Notes: a model not told the origin generated them from the letters alone. A stretch of DNA of 64,000 bases from an uncultured Clostridia bacterium (GCA_934120135.1 CAKOTK010000004.1:124001-188000); one strand, 5' to 3'. Positions 32,539 to 41,993 are shown, numbered from the stretch's first letter. Made by a program: numbers and translations.

Positions 32539-34734
32539 ATGAAGAAAATATATACTATGCCAAAGAAAATACTAATTGCAATGCTTGTTATGTTCATTTT
32601 TATGGGATTACTTCTTGTTCGTCTTGCTTATCTTCAATTTGTAAAAGGCTCTAGCTTAAAAGAGCAAATGTATAACCAGCTTATAACAAGTCGTACAATT
32701 AGTCCTAGCAGAGGCACTATCTATGATTCAACCGGCAAAGCTTTAGCTATAAGTGCCAAAGTTGATACTATTAGTATAATTCCAACTTCTATAATAGTAA
32801 AAGAAAACGGAGTAATTGATACAGAAAAGACTAAAGTTCTAAAGGAAAAAGTCGCGAAGGCTTTTTCAGATATATTTGAATTAGATTACGAAGATACTTT
32901 GTCAAAGGTTTCTAGTGATTCAAGTTATATTACTATTGTACGAAAAGTTGAAAAAGATAAAGTTGATAAACTAAAAACCTGGATGGAGGAGCAAGAAGTA
33001 TATTCTGGTATAAATATTGATGAAGATTCTAAAAGATATTATCCATATAATAATTTAGCTTCTTCGTTAATGGGATTTTGTAATATTGATAACCAAGGTA
33101 TCGAGGGATTAGAGTCAGCATGGAATGATGTACTAACTGGTACAGCTGGTAGAGTAATAACTGCTCAAGATGCTATTCAAAAATTTATTCCTGATAGTAA
33201 TCAAACTTATATACCAGCAGAAAATGGTAGTGATTTAACATTAACAATTGATGCAAATATTCAAAGTATTGTTGAAAAATATTTAAAACAAGCTTGTATT
33301 GACAATAAATGTAGTCGTGGTGGTAATGTAATAGCAATGGCCCCTAAAACAGGTGATATTTTAGCTATGGCGACATATCCGGACTATAACCTAAACACAC
33401 CTTTTGAAATGCCATCACATATCACAAAAAAGGACTGGAATAAACTAACTTCTGAAGAAAAAAGTAATACTTTAAATAGCTTATACCGTAATAGGGCTAT
33501 TTCAGACCCTTATGAACCTGGTTCTGTTTTTAAAATTATTACTGCTTCAATTGCTTTGGAGGAAAACTTAGCTTTTCCTGATAAAGCTAATGTTTATTAT
33601 TGTAAAGGTTATCAAGTAGTAGCCGGTAATAAGATAAGATGTGCATACAAAGCAGGTCATAAAGAGGAAAGTTTGCGTGAGGCTTTTGCTGTTTCTTGTA
33701 ACCCAGCTTTTATGCAGATTAGTGAAAAAATCGGTGCTACTACAAGTTATAAATATTATAAAGCTTTTGGATTTTTTGATAAAACAGGTGTAAATACAAT
33801 AGGTGAATCTAATTCGATTTTCTGGGATTTAGAAAATGTTGGTCCTGTTGAACTTGCAACAATGTCATTTGGTCAGAGATTTAAAATTACTCCAATTCAA
33901 ATGATTACAGCTGTTTGTGCTGTAGCAAATGATGGTGTTTTGATGAAACCTCGTCTTGTAAAACAAATTACAAATACAGATAATGGTGCAATTACAACAA
34001 TTGATACAACCGCTGTAAGACAAGTTATTTCTAAAGAAACTGCAGATACAGTAATGGATTTAGCTGAAACAGTAGTTACTGATGGTTCTGGAAAATATGC
34101 TAAAATAAAAGGATATTCTATTGCAGGTAAAACTGGTACATCTGAACCAGACTATAGTACTAATGAAGGTTATACAGCTTCATTTGTTGCTATCAGTCCT
34201 ACTGAAAATCCTGAAATTGTATTATTAGTTACTCTTTATGACCCACAAGGTTCTAAAGGATATAGTGGAAACACAGTTGCAGCTCCTGTTGCAGCACAAA
34301 TGCTAAAGGAAATTTTACCATATATGCAAATCTCTACTGATAATTCTGGTGATAGTTCTTCTAGCCAAACTGTTAGCCTTCCTAATGTAGCAAACAAAAC
34401 TGTTGCAGAAGCTAAAAAAATTCTAGAAAACGCCGGATTTACGGTTAGTACTTCAGCAGATTCTAAAGATATTGTTACAGAGCAATTTCCAACAAAAGGT
34501 TCTGAATTATTAAAAGGTTCTATTATAAAACTATACACAGAAACTGAAAATACTCGTGTTTCTAAACAAGTACCGGACTTAACTAACAAATCACTTTCTC
34601 AAGTAAAATCAGCTCTTAAGAATTTGAATTTAAATTATAGTGTTACAGGTTCTGGAACAGTAGTAAGCCAAGACCCTATTGCAAATACTCAAGTAGAAGA
34701 AGGTACAGTAGTTAAGATAACTTTAGGAAAATAA
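32539..34734 (+). CDS. SpoVD/FtsI-like class B penicillin-binding protein with PASTA domains
   Basis: The 731-aa protein is a monofunctional transpeptidase that cross-links peptidoglycan at the division septum or spore cortex. It has an N-terminal helix (about 10-30), a dimerisation domain, the active-site PGSVFK (SxxK), SCN (SxN) and KTGTSE (KTG) motifs, and two C-terminal PASTA repeats (about 610-731, for example VSLPNVANKTVAEAKKILENAGF and VPDLTNKSLSQVKSALKNLNL). PASTA domains point to SpoVD or division PBP2B. It is cotranscribed with the HD-GYP gene. The exact role cannot be set from sequence alone. Confidence 0.9.
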   Translation: MKKIYTMPKKILIAMLVMFIFMGLLLVRLAYLQFVKGSSLKEQMYNQLITSRTISPSRGTIYDSTGKALAISAKVDTISIIPTSIIVKENGVIDTEKTKVLKEKVAKAFSDIFELDYEDTLSKVSSDSSYITIVRKVEKDKVDKLKTWMEEQEVYSGINIDEDSKRYYPYNNLASSLMGFCNIDNQGIEGLESAWNDVLTGTAGRVITAQDAIQKFIPDSNQTYIPAENGSDLTLTIDANIQSIVEKYLKQACIDNKCSRGGNVIAMAPKTGDILAMATYPDYNLNTPFEMPSHITKKDWNKLTSEEKSNTLNSLYRNRAISDPYEPGSVFKIITASIALEENLAFPDKANVYYCKGYQVVAGNKIRCAYKAGHKEESLREAFAVSCNPAFMQISEKIGATTSYKYYKAFGFFDKTGVNTIGESNSIFWDLENVGPVELATMSFGQRFKITPIQMITAVCAVANDGVLMKPRLVKQITNTDNGAITTIDTTAVRQVISKETADTVMDLAETVVTDGSGKYAKIKGYSIAGKTGTSEPDYSTNEGYTASFVAISPTENPEIVLLVTLYDPQGSKGYSGNTVAAPVAAQMLKEILPYMQISTDNSGDSSSSQTVSLPNVANKTVAEAKKILENAGFTVSTSADSKDIVTEQFPTKGSELLKGSIIKLYTETENTRVSKQVPDLTNKSLSQVKSALKNLNLNYSVTGSGTVVSQDPIANTQVEEGTVVKITLGK

Positions 34735-34739
34735 AAAGA

Positions 34740-34811
34740 TGCGAAAGGGGATGGGGTCAAAAAGCACCCAATTTTGAAATTGGGTGCTTTTTGACCCCAT
34801 CCCCTTTCGCA
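34740..34811. repeat. Long perfect hairpin element (34-bp arms) between PBP and ftsH genes
   Basis: Arms 34740-34773 and 34778-34811 form a perfect 34-bp inverted repeat with a 4-nt loop. The stem is strikingly GC-rich for this genome (GGGGATGGGGTC region). It follows the PBP stop by 6 bp and precedes the ftsH terminator, so it probably acts as a transcription terminator or insulating element. Confidence 0.88.
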
Positions 34812-34824
34812 CCTTTAAATCTCA

Positions 34825-34856
34825 AAAGAGGGCATCCTAGAATAGGAGCCCTCTTT
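34825..34856 (-). terminator. Rho-independent terminator of ftsH
   Basis: AAAGAGGGC (34825-34833) pairs with GCCCTCTTT (34848-34856), with inner TCCTA/TAGGA pairing and T-rich flank on the minus strand. Confidence 0.85.
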
Positions 34857-34860
34857 ATTT

Positions 34861-36675
34861 TTATTCACTAAATATTTCGTCAAATTCTTCGCCGTCAATT
34901 TTCTCTTTTTCAAGAAGTACGTTGGCAACTCTTGTTAATTTTTCCATATTAGCTTTTAATATTTCTTCAGCTTTTTTGTACGCGAAGTCTATAATGCTTT
35001 TTACTTCTTCGTCAATTAAATTTGCTGTTTCTTCTGAATATTCTTTAGCTTGAGCAAAATCTCTGCCTAAGAATACTTCTTCTTGGCTTGAACCTAATGT
35101 TATAGTTCCTATTCTTTCACTCATACCATATTTAGTAACCATACTTCTAGCAATTTGTGTTGCTCTTTCGATGTCATTACTTGCACCTGTTGAAATATCA
35201 TTTAATACTAATTGTTCTGCAACTCTACCACCTAGTAATGATACTATATTTTCAACCATTTCTGTTCTTGACATAAATGATTTATCTTCTGTTGGACGAT
35301 ACATTGTATATCCACCAGCCATTCCTCTTGGTACAATAGAAATTTGATGTACTGGATCTTGTGTTGGTAAAAATCTGCTTACTACTGCATGACCTGCTTC
35401 GTGGAAAGCAACTAGTTTTTGTTCTTTTTCGCTTCTAACTCTTGTACGTTTTTCAGGTCCCATAGTAACTTTTACCATAGCATCTTCAACTTCTTGCATT
35501 CCTATTTCATTTAAGTTTCTTCTAGCTGCTAATAAAGCTGCTTCGTTTAATACATTTTCTAGGTCTGCTCCTGAGAATCCTGAAGTATTTTTAGCTATTG
35601 TTTTTAAGTCTACATCATCAGCCAATTTTTTCTTTCTACTGTGTACTTCTAATATTTGCTCTCTTGCTTTTACATCTGGATTTGATACTACTATTTGTCT
35701 ATCAAATCTACCTGGTCTTAGTAAAGCTTTATCTAATATGTCAGGTCTGTTTGTTGCTGCTAATACTATAACACCTTCATTTGCTGAGAAACCATCCATT
35801 TCAACTAATAATTGGTTTAAGGTTTGTTCTCTTTCATCATGTCCTCCACCTAAACCAGCACCTCTTTGACGTCCTACAGCATCAATTTCATCTATAAATA
35901 TGATACATGGAGCTTTTTTCTTTGCTTCTTCAAACAAGTCTCTAACTCTTGATGCACCAACACCAACAAACATTTCTACGAAGTCAGAACCACTTATAAA
36001 GAAGAATGGTACTCCTGCTTCTCCTGCTACTGCTTTTGCTAATAGAGTTTTACCTGTTCCTGGATGACCTACTAATAAAACACCTTTTGGTATTCTAGCT
36101 CCCATCTCTGTAAATTTTCTAGGATTTTTTAAGAATTCTACTATTTCTTCTAATTCTTCTTTTTCTTCGTCAACACCTGCAACATCATCAAATGTTACTC
36201 TGTTTTTGTCTGATGGGTTAATCATTCTAGCACGGCTTTTGCCAAATGACATTGTTTTACCGCCAGCTCCACCATTTCCACTTTGTGCTCCTCCCATAAG
36301 TAAGAACCAGAATATAAAGAATATAATAAGTATTCCAAATGGAGTTAATAAACTGAATATTACCATCCAGATAGATTCTGATTTTTCAGTTACTTTTACA
36401 GTTCCTGCTTTCATACTATCATTCAAGCTATTCATTAAGTTTTCTACACTTGGGATATTTACTTCTTTTGTAAAGTTTTCATTTTTTAGCTTAACTTCTG
36501 CTTTTACACCATCAGATGATAATGTAATTTCTTTTACTTCTCCTGCTTCGATTTTAGAAATAAGTTCAGAATAAGCTAATTTATTATCTCTATTTTCTAC
36601 AATAGAACTAATAAGTACTACTAATATTATTCCTATAATTAGCCACATTGCTAATGTTTTTATACTGTTTTTCAA
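34861..36675 (-). CDS. ftsH: ATP-dependent zinc metalloprotease FtsH
   Basis: FtsH is a membrane-bound AAA+ protease that removes misfolded membrane proteins and short-lived regulators. The 604-aa protein has two N-terminal helices (about 7-27 and 103-125), the Walker A GHPGTGKT (about 200, with His where Pro is usual), SRH-type AATNRPDILD and the zinc motif HEAGH (about 420). Length is normal. The start is TTG (36673-36675), preceded by GAGGAGGAACAATT, an uncommon but well supported choice. A 17-bp-spaced promoter lies at 36712-36740, so it is its own transcription unit rather than part of the tilS operon. Confidence 0.95.
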   Translation of the reverse strand: MKNSIKTLAMWLIIGIILVVLISSIVENRDNKLAYSELISKIEAGEVKEITLSSDGVKAEVKLKNENFTKEVNIPSVENLMNSLNDSMKAGTVKVTEKSESIWMVIFSLLTPFGILIIFFIFWFLLMGGAQSGNGGAGGKTMSFGKSRARMINPSDKNRVTFDDVAGVDEEKEELEEIVEFLKNPRKFTEMGARIPKGVLLVGHPGTGKTLLAKAVAGEAGVPFFFISGSDFVEMFVGVGASRVRDLFEEAKKKAPCIIFIDEIDAVGRQRGAGLGGGHDEREQTLNQLLVEMDGFSANEGVIVLAATNRPDILDKALLRPGRFDRQIVVSNPDVKAREQILEVHSRKKKLADDVDLKTIAKNTSGFSGADLENVLNEAALLAARRNLNEIGMQEVEDAMVKVTMGPEKRTRVRSEKEQKLVAFHEAGHAVVSRFLPTQDPVHQISIVPRGMAGGYTMYRPTEDKSFMSRTEMVENIVSLLGGRVAEQLVLNDISTGASNDIERATQIARSMVTKYGMSERIGTITLGSSQEEVFLGRDFAQAKEYSEETANLIDEEVKSIIDFAYKKAEEILKANMEKLTRVANVLLEKEKIDGEEFDEIFSE

Positions 36676-36711
36676 AATTGTTCCTCCTCTTTACGTTTTT
36701 TAACAATTTAG

Positions 36712-36740
36712 ACTATACCATACTAAGATTTTAAATTCAA
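36712..36740 (-). promoter_or_regulatory. ftsH promoter
   Basis: TTGAAT (36735-36740) and TATAGT (36712-36717) with an extended TGG are 17 bp apart on the minus strand. Confidence 0.65.
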
Positions 36741-36791
36741 GTGTTTTCACAAAACTTTCATTTAGCAAATTAGCCTACCTCAACGGTTTAT

Positions 36792-37793
36792 CTACGGAAG
36801 GTTCATTTTTCCCATAAAAAAAATTTTTCCTTTTTTTACAAAAATTTTTATATTTTTGTTAGGTGTTAAATATTTATTACCAATATTATTTTCACAAAGT
36901 TTAATAATATCTTCTATATGTATTTTTCCAATGCCTTGAACATTGCCATTTGTTTTATTAATAGTATATAAAATAAGCCTTGATTTTATAACCTTTTCTA
37001 GCTTATTGAATTCCTTTAAGTCTAATATAACCTCTTTTTCATTTTCTCCAATTTTTAATTCTTCATACTCTTTAGCAATAACTTTATCAAAATATTCTTC
37101 TTCTTCTCTTGCTATATCTGATAACCTATTTATTCCTTCTAATACATTAGGGTTAAATTCCTTTTTTAAGTATGGAATTATTTCATTTCTTATTTTATTT
37201 CTATTATATATATTTTCAAAATTTGTTTTATCAATTCTTGGGTCCAAGTTTTGTTCTTCACAATATTTTTCAATTTCTTGTCTTTCACATTCTCTTATTG
37301 GTCTTATATATTCTATATTGGTTTCTTTTCTACTAATTTCAATTCCCTTTAAGCCTGATATTCCGCTTCCTCTTAGTATATTCATTAAAACCGTTTCAAC
37401 ATTATCATTTAAATTATGTGCTGTTGCAATTTTATTTGCATTTTCTTTTTGAGCTACTTCATTAAAAAATTCATAACGAATTTTTCTTCCCATTTCTTCT
37501 GTCCCTAGCTTTTGCTCTTTTGCTAATTTTTCCACATCTGCTTTTTTTACATAGCATTTTATATTTTTATTTTTGCAATATTCTTTTACATATTCGGTTT
37601 CTTCGTCTGCTTCTTCTCTTATCATGTGATTTATGTGTGCTACAAATATTTCTATGCCTAATTTTTCTTTTAAGCAATACAAAGAATCTAGTAGACACAT
37701 TGAATCAGGTCCACCAGATACTCCTATAACGATTTTATCGCCTTTTTGTATTAAATTATATTTGTTAATTGTATTTAATATTTTATTTAACAT
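36792..37793 (-). CDS. tilS: tRNA(Ile)-lysidine synthase TilS
   Basis: TilS attaches lysine to cytidine-34 of a tRNA-Ile so that it reads AUA. The 333-aa protein has the PP-loop SGGPDSMCLLDSL (about residues 26-38), HINHMIREEADEE and TAHNLNDNVETVLMNILRGSGISGL, all TilS signatures. It lacks most of the C-terminal domain seen in 430-470-aa members, so it is the short form. The frame extends to 37820, but the ATG at 37791-37793 follows AAAGGTAAAAGT and is the better start. It follows dnaB, with a 20-bp-arm hairpin in between. Confidence 0.93.
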   Translation of the reverse strand: MLNKILNTINKYNLIQKGDKIVIGVSGGPDSMCLLDSLYCLKEKLGIEIFVAHINHMIREEADEETEYVKEYCKNKNIKCYVKKADVEKLAKEQKLGTEEMGRKIRYEFFNEVAQKENANKIATAHNLNDNVETVLMNILRGSGISGLKGIEISRKETNIEYIRPIRECERQEIEKYCEEQNLDPRIDKTNFENIYNRNKIRNEIIPYLKKEFNPNVLEGINRLSDIAREEEEYFDKVIAKEYEELKIGENEKEVILDLKEFNKLEKVIKSRLILYTINKTNGNVQGIGKIHIEDIIKLCENNIGNKYLTPNKNIKIFVKKGKIFFMGKMNLP

Positions 37794-37810
37794 ACTTTTA
37801 CCTTTCACCA

Positions 37811-37854
37811 AACTGTGCAATATAATACTTTTCTAAGTATTATATTGCACAGTT
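37811..37854. repeat. 20-bp-arm hairpin between dnaB and tilS
   Basis: Arms 37811-37830 and 37835-37854 are perfect complements with a 4-nt loop. It lacks a U-tract on the minus strand and sits about 18 bp before the tilS start codon, so it could slow initiation or stabilise the 3' end of dnaB mRNA. Confidence 0.7.
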
Positions 37855-37876
37855 GAAATAGCATAAATTCTATAAT

Positions 37877-39208
37877 CTACTCTCTATACTTGTCAAGATT
37901 AGCGAATTTTGTGTAATTTCCTAACCATAAAAGTTCAACTGTTCCTGTAGAGCCTCCCCTGTGTTTTGCTAATATAACTTCTGCTATATTTTTCTTATCT
38001 GTATCTGGATTATAATAATCGTCACGATATAAGAACATAACAATGTCGGCATCTTGCTCGATAGCTCCAGACTCACGTAAGTCTGAAAGCATTGGTCTAT
38101 GATCTGGTCTTTGTTCTACAGATCTTGAAAGTTGTGATAGTGCTATAACTGGCACATTTATTTCTTTTGCTAATATTTTTAAAGAACGGCTTATTTCAGA
38201 AATTTCTTGTTCACGGCTTCCGTTTCTTTTATTGCTTCCTTGAACTAATTGAATATAGTCAATTACAACCATTCCTATATTTTTTTCTAACTTCAATTTT
38301 CTACATTTTGCACGTATTTCCATTACAGAAATACCAGGTGTATCATCTATAAATATTTGTGCCTGTGATAAATTTCCTGAAGCTTCGGCTAATTTTTGCC
38401 AGTCGTCATCTTCTACTTTACCAGTCCTTACTTTATTGCTGTCTACCATTGCTTCACTACATAGAATACGGTTTGTCATTTGCTCTTTTGACATTTCCAA
38501 GCTGAATATGGCAACTGGTGTATTGTATCTTACTGCTGCATTTGATGCTAAGTTTAATGCAAATGCTGATTTACCCATAGCTGGTCTTGCTGCTACGATA
38601 ACTAAGTCTGATTTATGAAGTCCTGCAGTTATAAAGTCTAAATCTGCAAATCCTGTAGGCACTCCAGTTATGTGTTGTTTTTGGTTATATAATTGTTCTA
38701 ACTGAGTAAATGAGTCTACTAAAATATCTTTAATTGCAGAATATCCTTTTTGATTTCTATTTTGTATAACATCAAATATTTTTCTTTCAGCTGAGTCTAA
38801 TATATCTTCTACATCTTGCGTTTGGTCATATCCTAAACTAATTAACTCATTTGCTGTTTTTATAAGTGCTCTTAAGGCTGATTTTTCTTCAACAATTTTT
38901 ATGTATTGTTCTACATTGGCTGTTGTTGGAACTTTATCTGGAAGTTGTGCAATATACTCTAATCCACCAACTGCTTCTAATTGTTTCATAGACTGAAGTT
39001 CTGTTTTTAAAGTTATAATATCTACAGGGTCTGCACGATTATATAAATTTAAAATTGCTTCATAAATTATTTTATTATCTTCACGATAAAAGTCTTCTGG
39101 TTTTAAGGTTTCTACTGCAGACATAATTGCGTCTTTGTCTGTCAGCATACTTCCTATAACAGCTTGTTCTGCTTCTATATCGTGTGGTGGAATTTTTCCT
39201 AGCTCCAT
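37877..39208 (-). CDS. dnaB: Replicative DNA helicase DnaB
   Basis: DnaB is the hexameric helicase that unwinds DNA at the replication fork. The 443-aa protein begins MELGKIPPHDIEAEQAVIGSML, has an N-terminal helical domain (about 1-150) and a RecA-like domain with Walker A AARPAMGKSAFALN (about 209-222), and later VVIDYIQLVQG (Walker B) and ADIVMFLYRDDYYN. Family length is about 440. It is preceded by rplI and followed by tilS in one unit, with a repeat-rich gap upstream at 39209-39425. Confidence 0.96.
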   Translation of the reverse strand: MELGKIPPHDIEAEQAVIGSMLTDKDAIMSAVETLKPEDFYREDNKIIYEAILNLYNRADPVDIITLKTELQSMKQLEAVGGLEYIAQLPDKVPTTANVEQYIKIVEEKSALRALIKTANELISLGYDQTQDVEDILDSAERKIFDVIQNRNQKGYSAIKDILVDSFTQLEQLYNQKQHITGVPTGFADLDFITAGLHKSDLVIVAARPAMGKSAFALNLASNAAVRYNTPVAIFSLEMSKEQMTNRILCSEAMVDSNKVRTGKVEDDDWQKLAEASGNLSQAQIFIDDTPGISVMEIRAKCRKLKLEKNIGMVVIDYIQLVQGSNKRNGSREQEISEISRSLKILAKEINVPVIALSQLSRSVEQRPDHRPMLSDLRESGAIEQDADIVMFLYRDDYYNPDTDKKNIAEVILAKHRGGSTGTVELLWLGNYTKFANLDKYRE

Positions 39209-39244
39209 TTTTTGCCCCTTCCTTCTTTACTTTTAATTCATCTC

Positions 39245-39415
39245 AATTTTGAAGAGAATTAGTATTTTGCGCTTTGACAAAGTAAGATGTTATTTCTCTT
39301 TTTATTCGGAAAAGAATTAGTATATTGCGCGGAAAAGCGTACTAAAAAGGCAAAGGCGCATACGATTGTATGTAACTGCGTTTTTAGTATGCTTTGACAA
39401 AGCAAGATACCAATT
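39245..39415. repeat. Tandem repeat with embedded 60-nt hairpin between rplI and dnaB
   Basis: Two copies of a segment reading GAAxAGAATTAGTATxTTGCGC...TTTGACAAAG lie at about 39251-39293 and 39309-39413. The second copy holds about 60 extra bases that fold into an imperfect hairpin (arms GCGTACTAAAAA and TTTTTAGTATGC, inner CATAC/GTATG). No ORF is present in the gap. This may be a small mobile palindromic element inserted into a duplicated sequence. Confidence 0.6.
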
Positions 39416-39425
39416 ATTTTTCGAA

Positions 39426-39866
39426 TTATAATACCTGGACTTTTAAAGAACCAATAACTCCTTCAAAAAGTTTAATACTCACTGTCGTAACGCCCAATAC
39501 TTTTATAGGTTCTTTTAAGTCTATTTTCTTTTTGTCAATTTCTATTTTATATTGTTCTTTTAAGTTTTCTGCAATTTCTTTTGCAGTAATTGAACCAAAT
39601 ATTTTTTGATTTTCTCCTGATTTTACAGATATTTTTAAAGTGATGTTTTTCAACTTTTCAGCAATTTTTTCTGCTTTTTCTTTTTCTACTGATTTTTTAT
39701 ATTGGTTTGAATCTTGTTTTGCTTTTAATTTGCTCATATTTTCTGCATTTGCTTCAACACCCATTTTTTTAGGTAATAAGAAATTTCTTGCATACCCATC
39801 ACTTGCATTTATTACTTCATCCTTTTTTCCTACACCTTTTATATCTTGTAATAAAATTACCTTCAT
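39426..39866 (-). CDS. rplI: Ribosomal protein L9
   Basis: L9 is a large-subunit protein. The 146-aa protein starts MKVILLQDIKGVGKKDEVINASDGYARNFLLPKKMG (N-terminal L9 domain and start of the long helix) and ends with a small alpha/beta domain. Length matches the family. It lies 14 bp after gdpP and is followed by dnaB, an arrangement common in Firmicutes. Confidence 0.96.
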   Translation of the reverse strand: MKVILLQDIKGVGKKDEVINASDGYARNFLLPKKMGVEANAENMSKLKAKQDSNQYKKSVEKEKAEKIAEKLKNITLKISVKSGENQKIFGSITAKEIAENLKEQYKIEIDKKKIDLKEPIKVLGVTTVSIKLFEGVIGSLKVQVL

Positions 39867-39880
39867 TTAGTTATCTCCTT

Positions 39881-41881
39881 TCAATTTTGTTGTTCTTCAA
39901 AATACTCATTGATTTTTTCAATAAGAAGATTTTTAACCTCTCCTATACTTAGTCCTTCAACTTGTGCACCAGCCAAAGTTATATGACCTCCACCACCAAG
40001 TTTTTCTAGAATAATCTGCACATTTATGTCTCCAATTGAACGTCCACTAATGCAAACTTTATCTCCTAATTTTCCTATAACAAATGATGCAGTAATGTCA
40101 CTAATTGTTAATAGTTCGTCTGCTGCTTTTGCACAAATTACATTTGCATCTTTGTCATTTTCATCATAAATTGAAATTCCTATTGTATCATTTATTATTT
40201 CTGCATTATCAATTATTTTAGAAATTTTAGTATATGTTTTCAAATCACTTTGGAACCATTTTTTAACTCTTATAATGTCTATACCACATTTTCTTAAATA
40301 TGCTGCTGCTTCAAAGGTTCTAACACCTGTTTTAAAGGTAAAGTTTTTAGTGTCCATCATAATTCCTGCATATAGAGCCTCAGCCTCTATAGTTGTTAAT
40401 TCTATCTCTTTTGGTGCATATTCTAATATTTCTGTTACAAGTTCACAAGCTGATGAAGCATATACTTCATGGAAAGTAAGAATTGCTTCTTCGATAAAAT
40501 CTGGACTTTTTCTATGATGGTCTATTATAGCTATTTTTCCTGTTTCTTCTAATAGCTCTGGAACCTCAACATAGCTTCTTTTATGTGTATCAACTATTAT
40601 TAGTAATGTTTCTGCAGATATTTTTGATAAAGCTTCTGCTTTATTTATAATTACTTCTTGATATTCCTTTTCCTCTTTAGCAGCTTCCATAAAGTTCTCT
40701 AGGCTAATTCCTGTAGAATTATTTACTATATATGCTTCAACATTTAGGCTTTTAGCTAAACGATATAGTCCCATACTTGCTCCCATAGAATCTATATCTC
40801 CATTAGTATGTCCCATAATCATAACATTTTTAGCTTCTTGCATTAGTTCTTGTAAAGCATGTGATACAATTCTTGCTTTTACTTTTGTTCTTTTTTCAAG
40901 TTCTTGAGTTCTACCACCAAAAAATTGATATTTTCCATTTTCTCTTACTACAGTTTGGTCTCCACCTCTACCCAGAGCAATGTCTAAACCAGCTTGTGCT
41001 GATTTATATTTTTGGTAGTTAGAGTCTCCTTCTGTTGATACTGATATACTTAAAGTTATTTGTATTTTGTCTGATAATTCTAATTCTTTAATTGTATCAA
41101 GAATATTAAATTTTTTTTCTTCTAGTTCTGCTAAATATCTTTGTTCAAATATACATACAAAAGTATCTCTTTCTGATTTAACTACTAATCCTTGAAACTC
41201 TGATGCCCAGTCATATATTGTTTTTTCTATTTGTGCTGTTAATAATGGTTTATCTTCATCACTAATTCTTTGATTTACTTCTTCAAAGTTGTCTATCATA
41301 ATAAGACCAACACAAATTTGAGAATTATGATATTCTTTTTCTAGTTCAACACATTTTGTTTCGTCTATAAAATAAATAGTACAAATATATTCTTCTTTAG
41401 ATTTTGTATATCTTCCAAGTATTTCATATATTTTATTTCCTATTTCTAGTTCTTTGTGAATACTTTGCTCTGCACTTTCTTCGTTATTCTCAATTTCTAA
41501 TTTTATTTGTTTTAACAAATCTCCTAAAGTATTATTTATATCAACATTTGCAAATTCTTGTGTAAATTTATTGCTTCTCCAAATCATATTACCATTTGTT
41601 TCTGCTATAACTAGTGGAAATGGTGAATTTACCATTGTATTTTTAGCCAGTTTGTCTATATTAAATGTTAAGTCTTGCAAATGGTCTGAAAGTTCTGTCC
41701 TTCTTTTTTGGTTACTCCAATACGTGTATGCTAAAATTAGTATATATAAAACAACTGAAGGGGTAAAATAACGTAAGTCTAAAACACAGATTACAACTAA
41801 AAGTATTGCAATTAGAACTAAATATATTTTAGTTCTTGATATTAACCCTTCAAATATTTTTTTGCTATTATTATTTTTCAT
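39881..41881 (-). CDS. gdpP: GdpP-type cyclic di-AMP phosphodiesterase
   Basis: GdpP hydrolyses cyclic di-AMP and so affects wall stress and potassium balance. The 666-aa protein shows two N-terminal helices (about 15-55), a PAS-like domain (about 75-165), a degenerate GGDEF-like domain with GRGGDQTVV (about 300), then DHH motifs GHTNGDIDSMGAS (about 357) and IIDHHRKSPDF (about 450), and a DHHA1 domain with GGGGHITLAGA near the C-terminus. Length is typical. It is the first gene of the gdpP-rplI-dnaB-tilS unit. Confidence 0.94.
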   Translation of the reverse strand: MKNNNSKKIFEGLISRTKIYLVLIAILLVVICVLDLRYFTPSVVLYILILAYTYWSNQKRRTELSDHLQDLTFNIDKLAKNTMVNSPFPLVIAETNGNMIWRSNKFTQEFANVDINNTLGDLLKQIKLEIENNEESAEQSIHKELEIGNKIYEILGRYTKSKEEYICTIYFIDETKCVELEKEYHNSQICVGLIMIDNFEEVNQRISDEDKPLLTAQIEKTIYDWASEFQGLVVKSERDTFVCIFEQRYLAELEEKKFNILDTIKELELSDKIQITLSISVSTEGDSNYQKYKSAQAGLDIALGRGGDQTVVRENGKYQFFGGRTQELEKRTKVKARIVSHALQELMQEAKNVMIMGHTNGDIDSMGASMGLYRLAKSLNVEAYIVNNSTGISLENFMEAAKEEKEYQEVIINKAEALSKISAETLLIIVDTHKRSYVEVPELLEETGKIAIIDHHRKSPDFIEEAILTFHEVYASSACELVTEILEYAPKEIELTTIEAEALYAGIMMDTKNFTFKTGVRTFEAAAYLRKCGIDIIRVKKWFQSDLKTYTKISKIIDNAEIINDTIGISIYDENDKDANVICAKAADELLTISDITASFVIGKLGDKVCISGRSIGDINVQIILEKLGGGGHITLAGAQVEGLSIGEVKNLLIEKINEYFEEQQN

Positions 41882-41908
41882 AAAACAAGCTCCTTTTTTA
41901 CGTATACT

Positions 41909-41937
41909 ATTGTACTATTTTTCTCCTCTTTTGTCAA
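41909..41937 (-). promoter_or_regulatory. gdpP operon promoter
   Basis: TTGACA (41932-41937) and TACAAT (41909-41914) are 17 bp apart on the minus strand. Confidence 0.75.
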
Positions 41938-41957
41938 TTTTATTAGCCAAAAAGCAA

Positions 41958-41992
41958 ATAAATAGGAGAGCTAATTAAGCCCTCCTATTTAT
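41958..41992 (-). terminator. Terminator after the DUF3006 gene
   Basis: ATAAATAGGAG (41958-41968) pairs with CTCCTATTTAT (41982-41992), 13-nt loop. It closes the MBL-DUF3006 unit ahead of gdpP. Confidence 0.7.
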
Positions 41993-41993
41993 A

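Noticed and set aside
34740..34811. CRISPR repeat or array
   Set aside because: The sequence is a single hairpin, not regularly spaced direct repeats; no cas gene is present.
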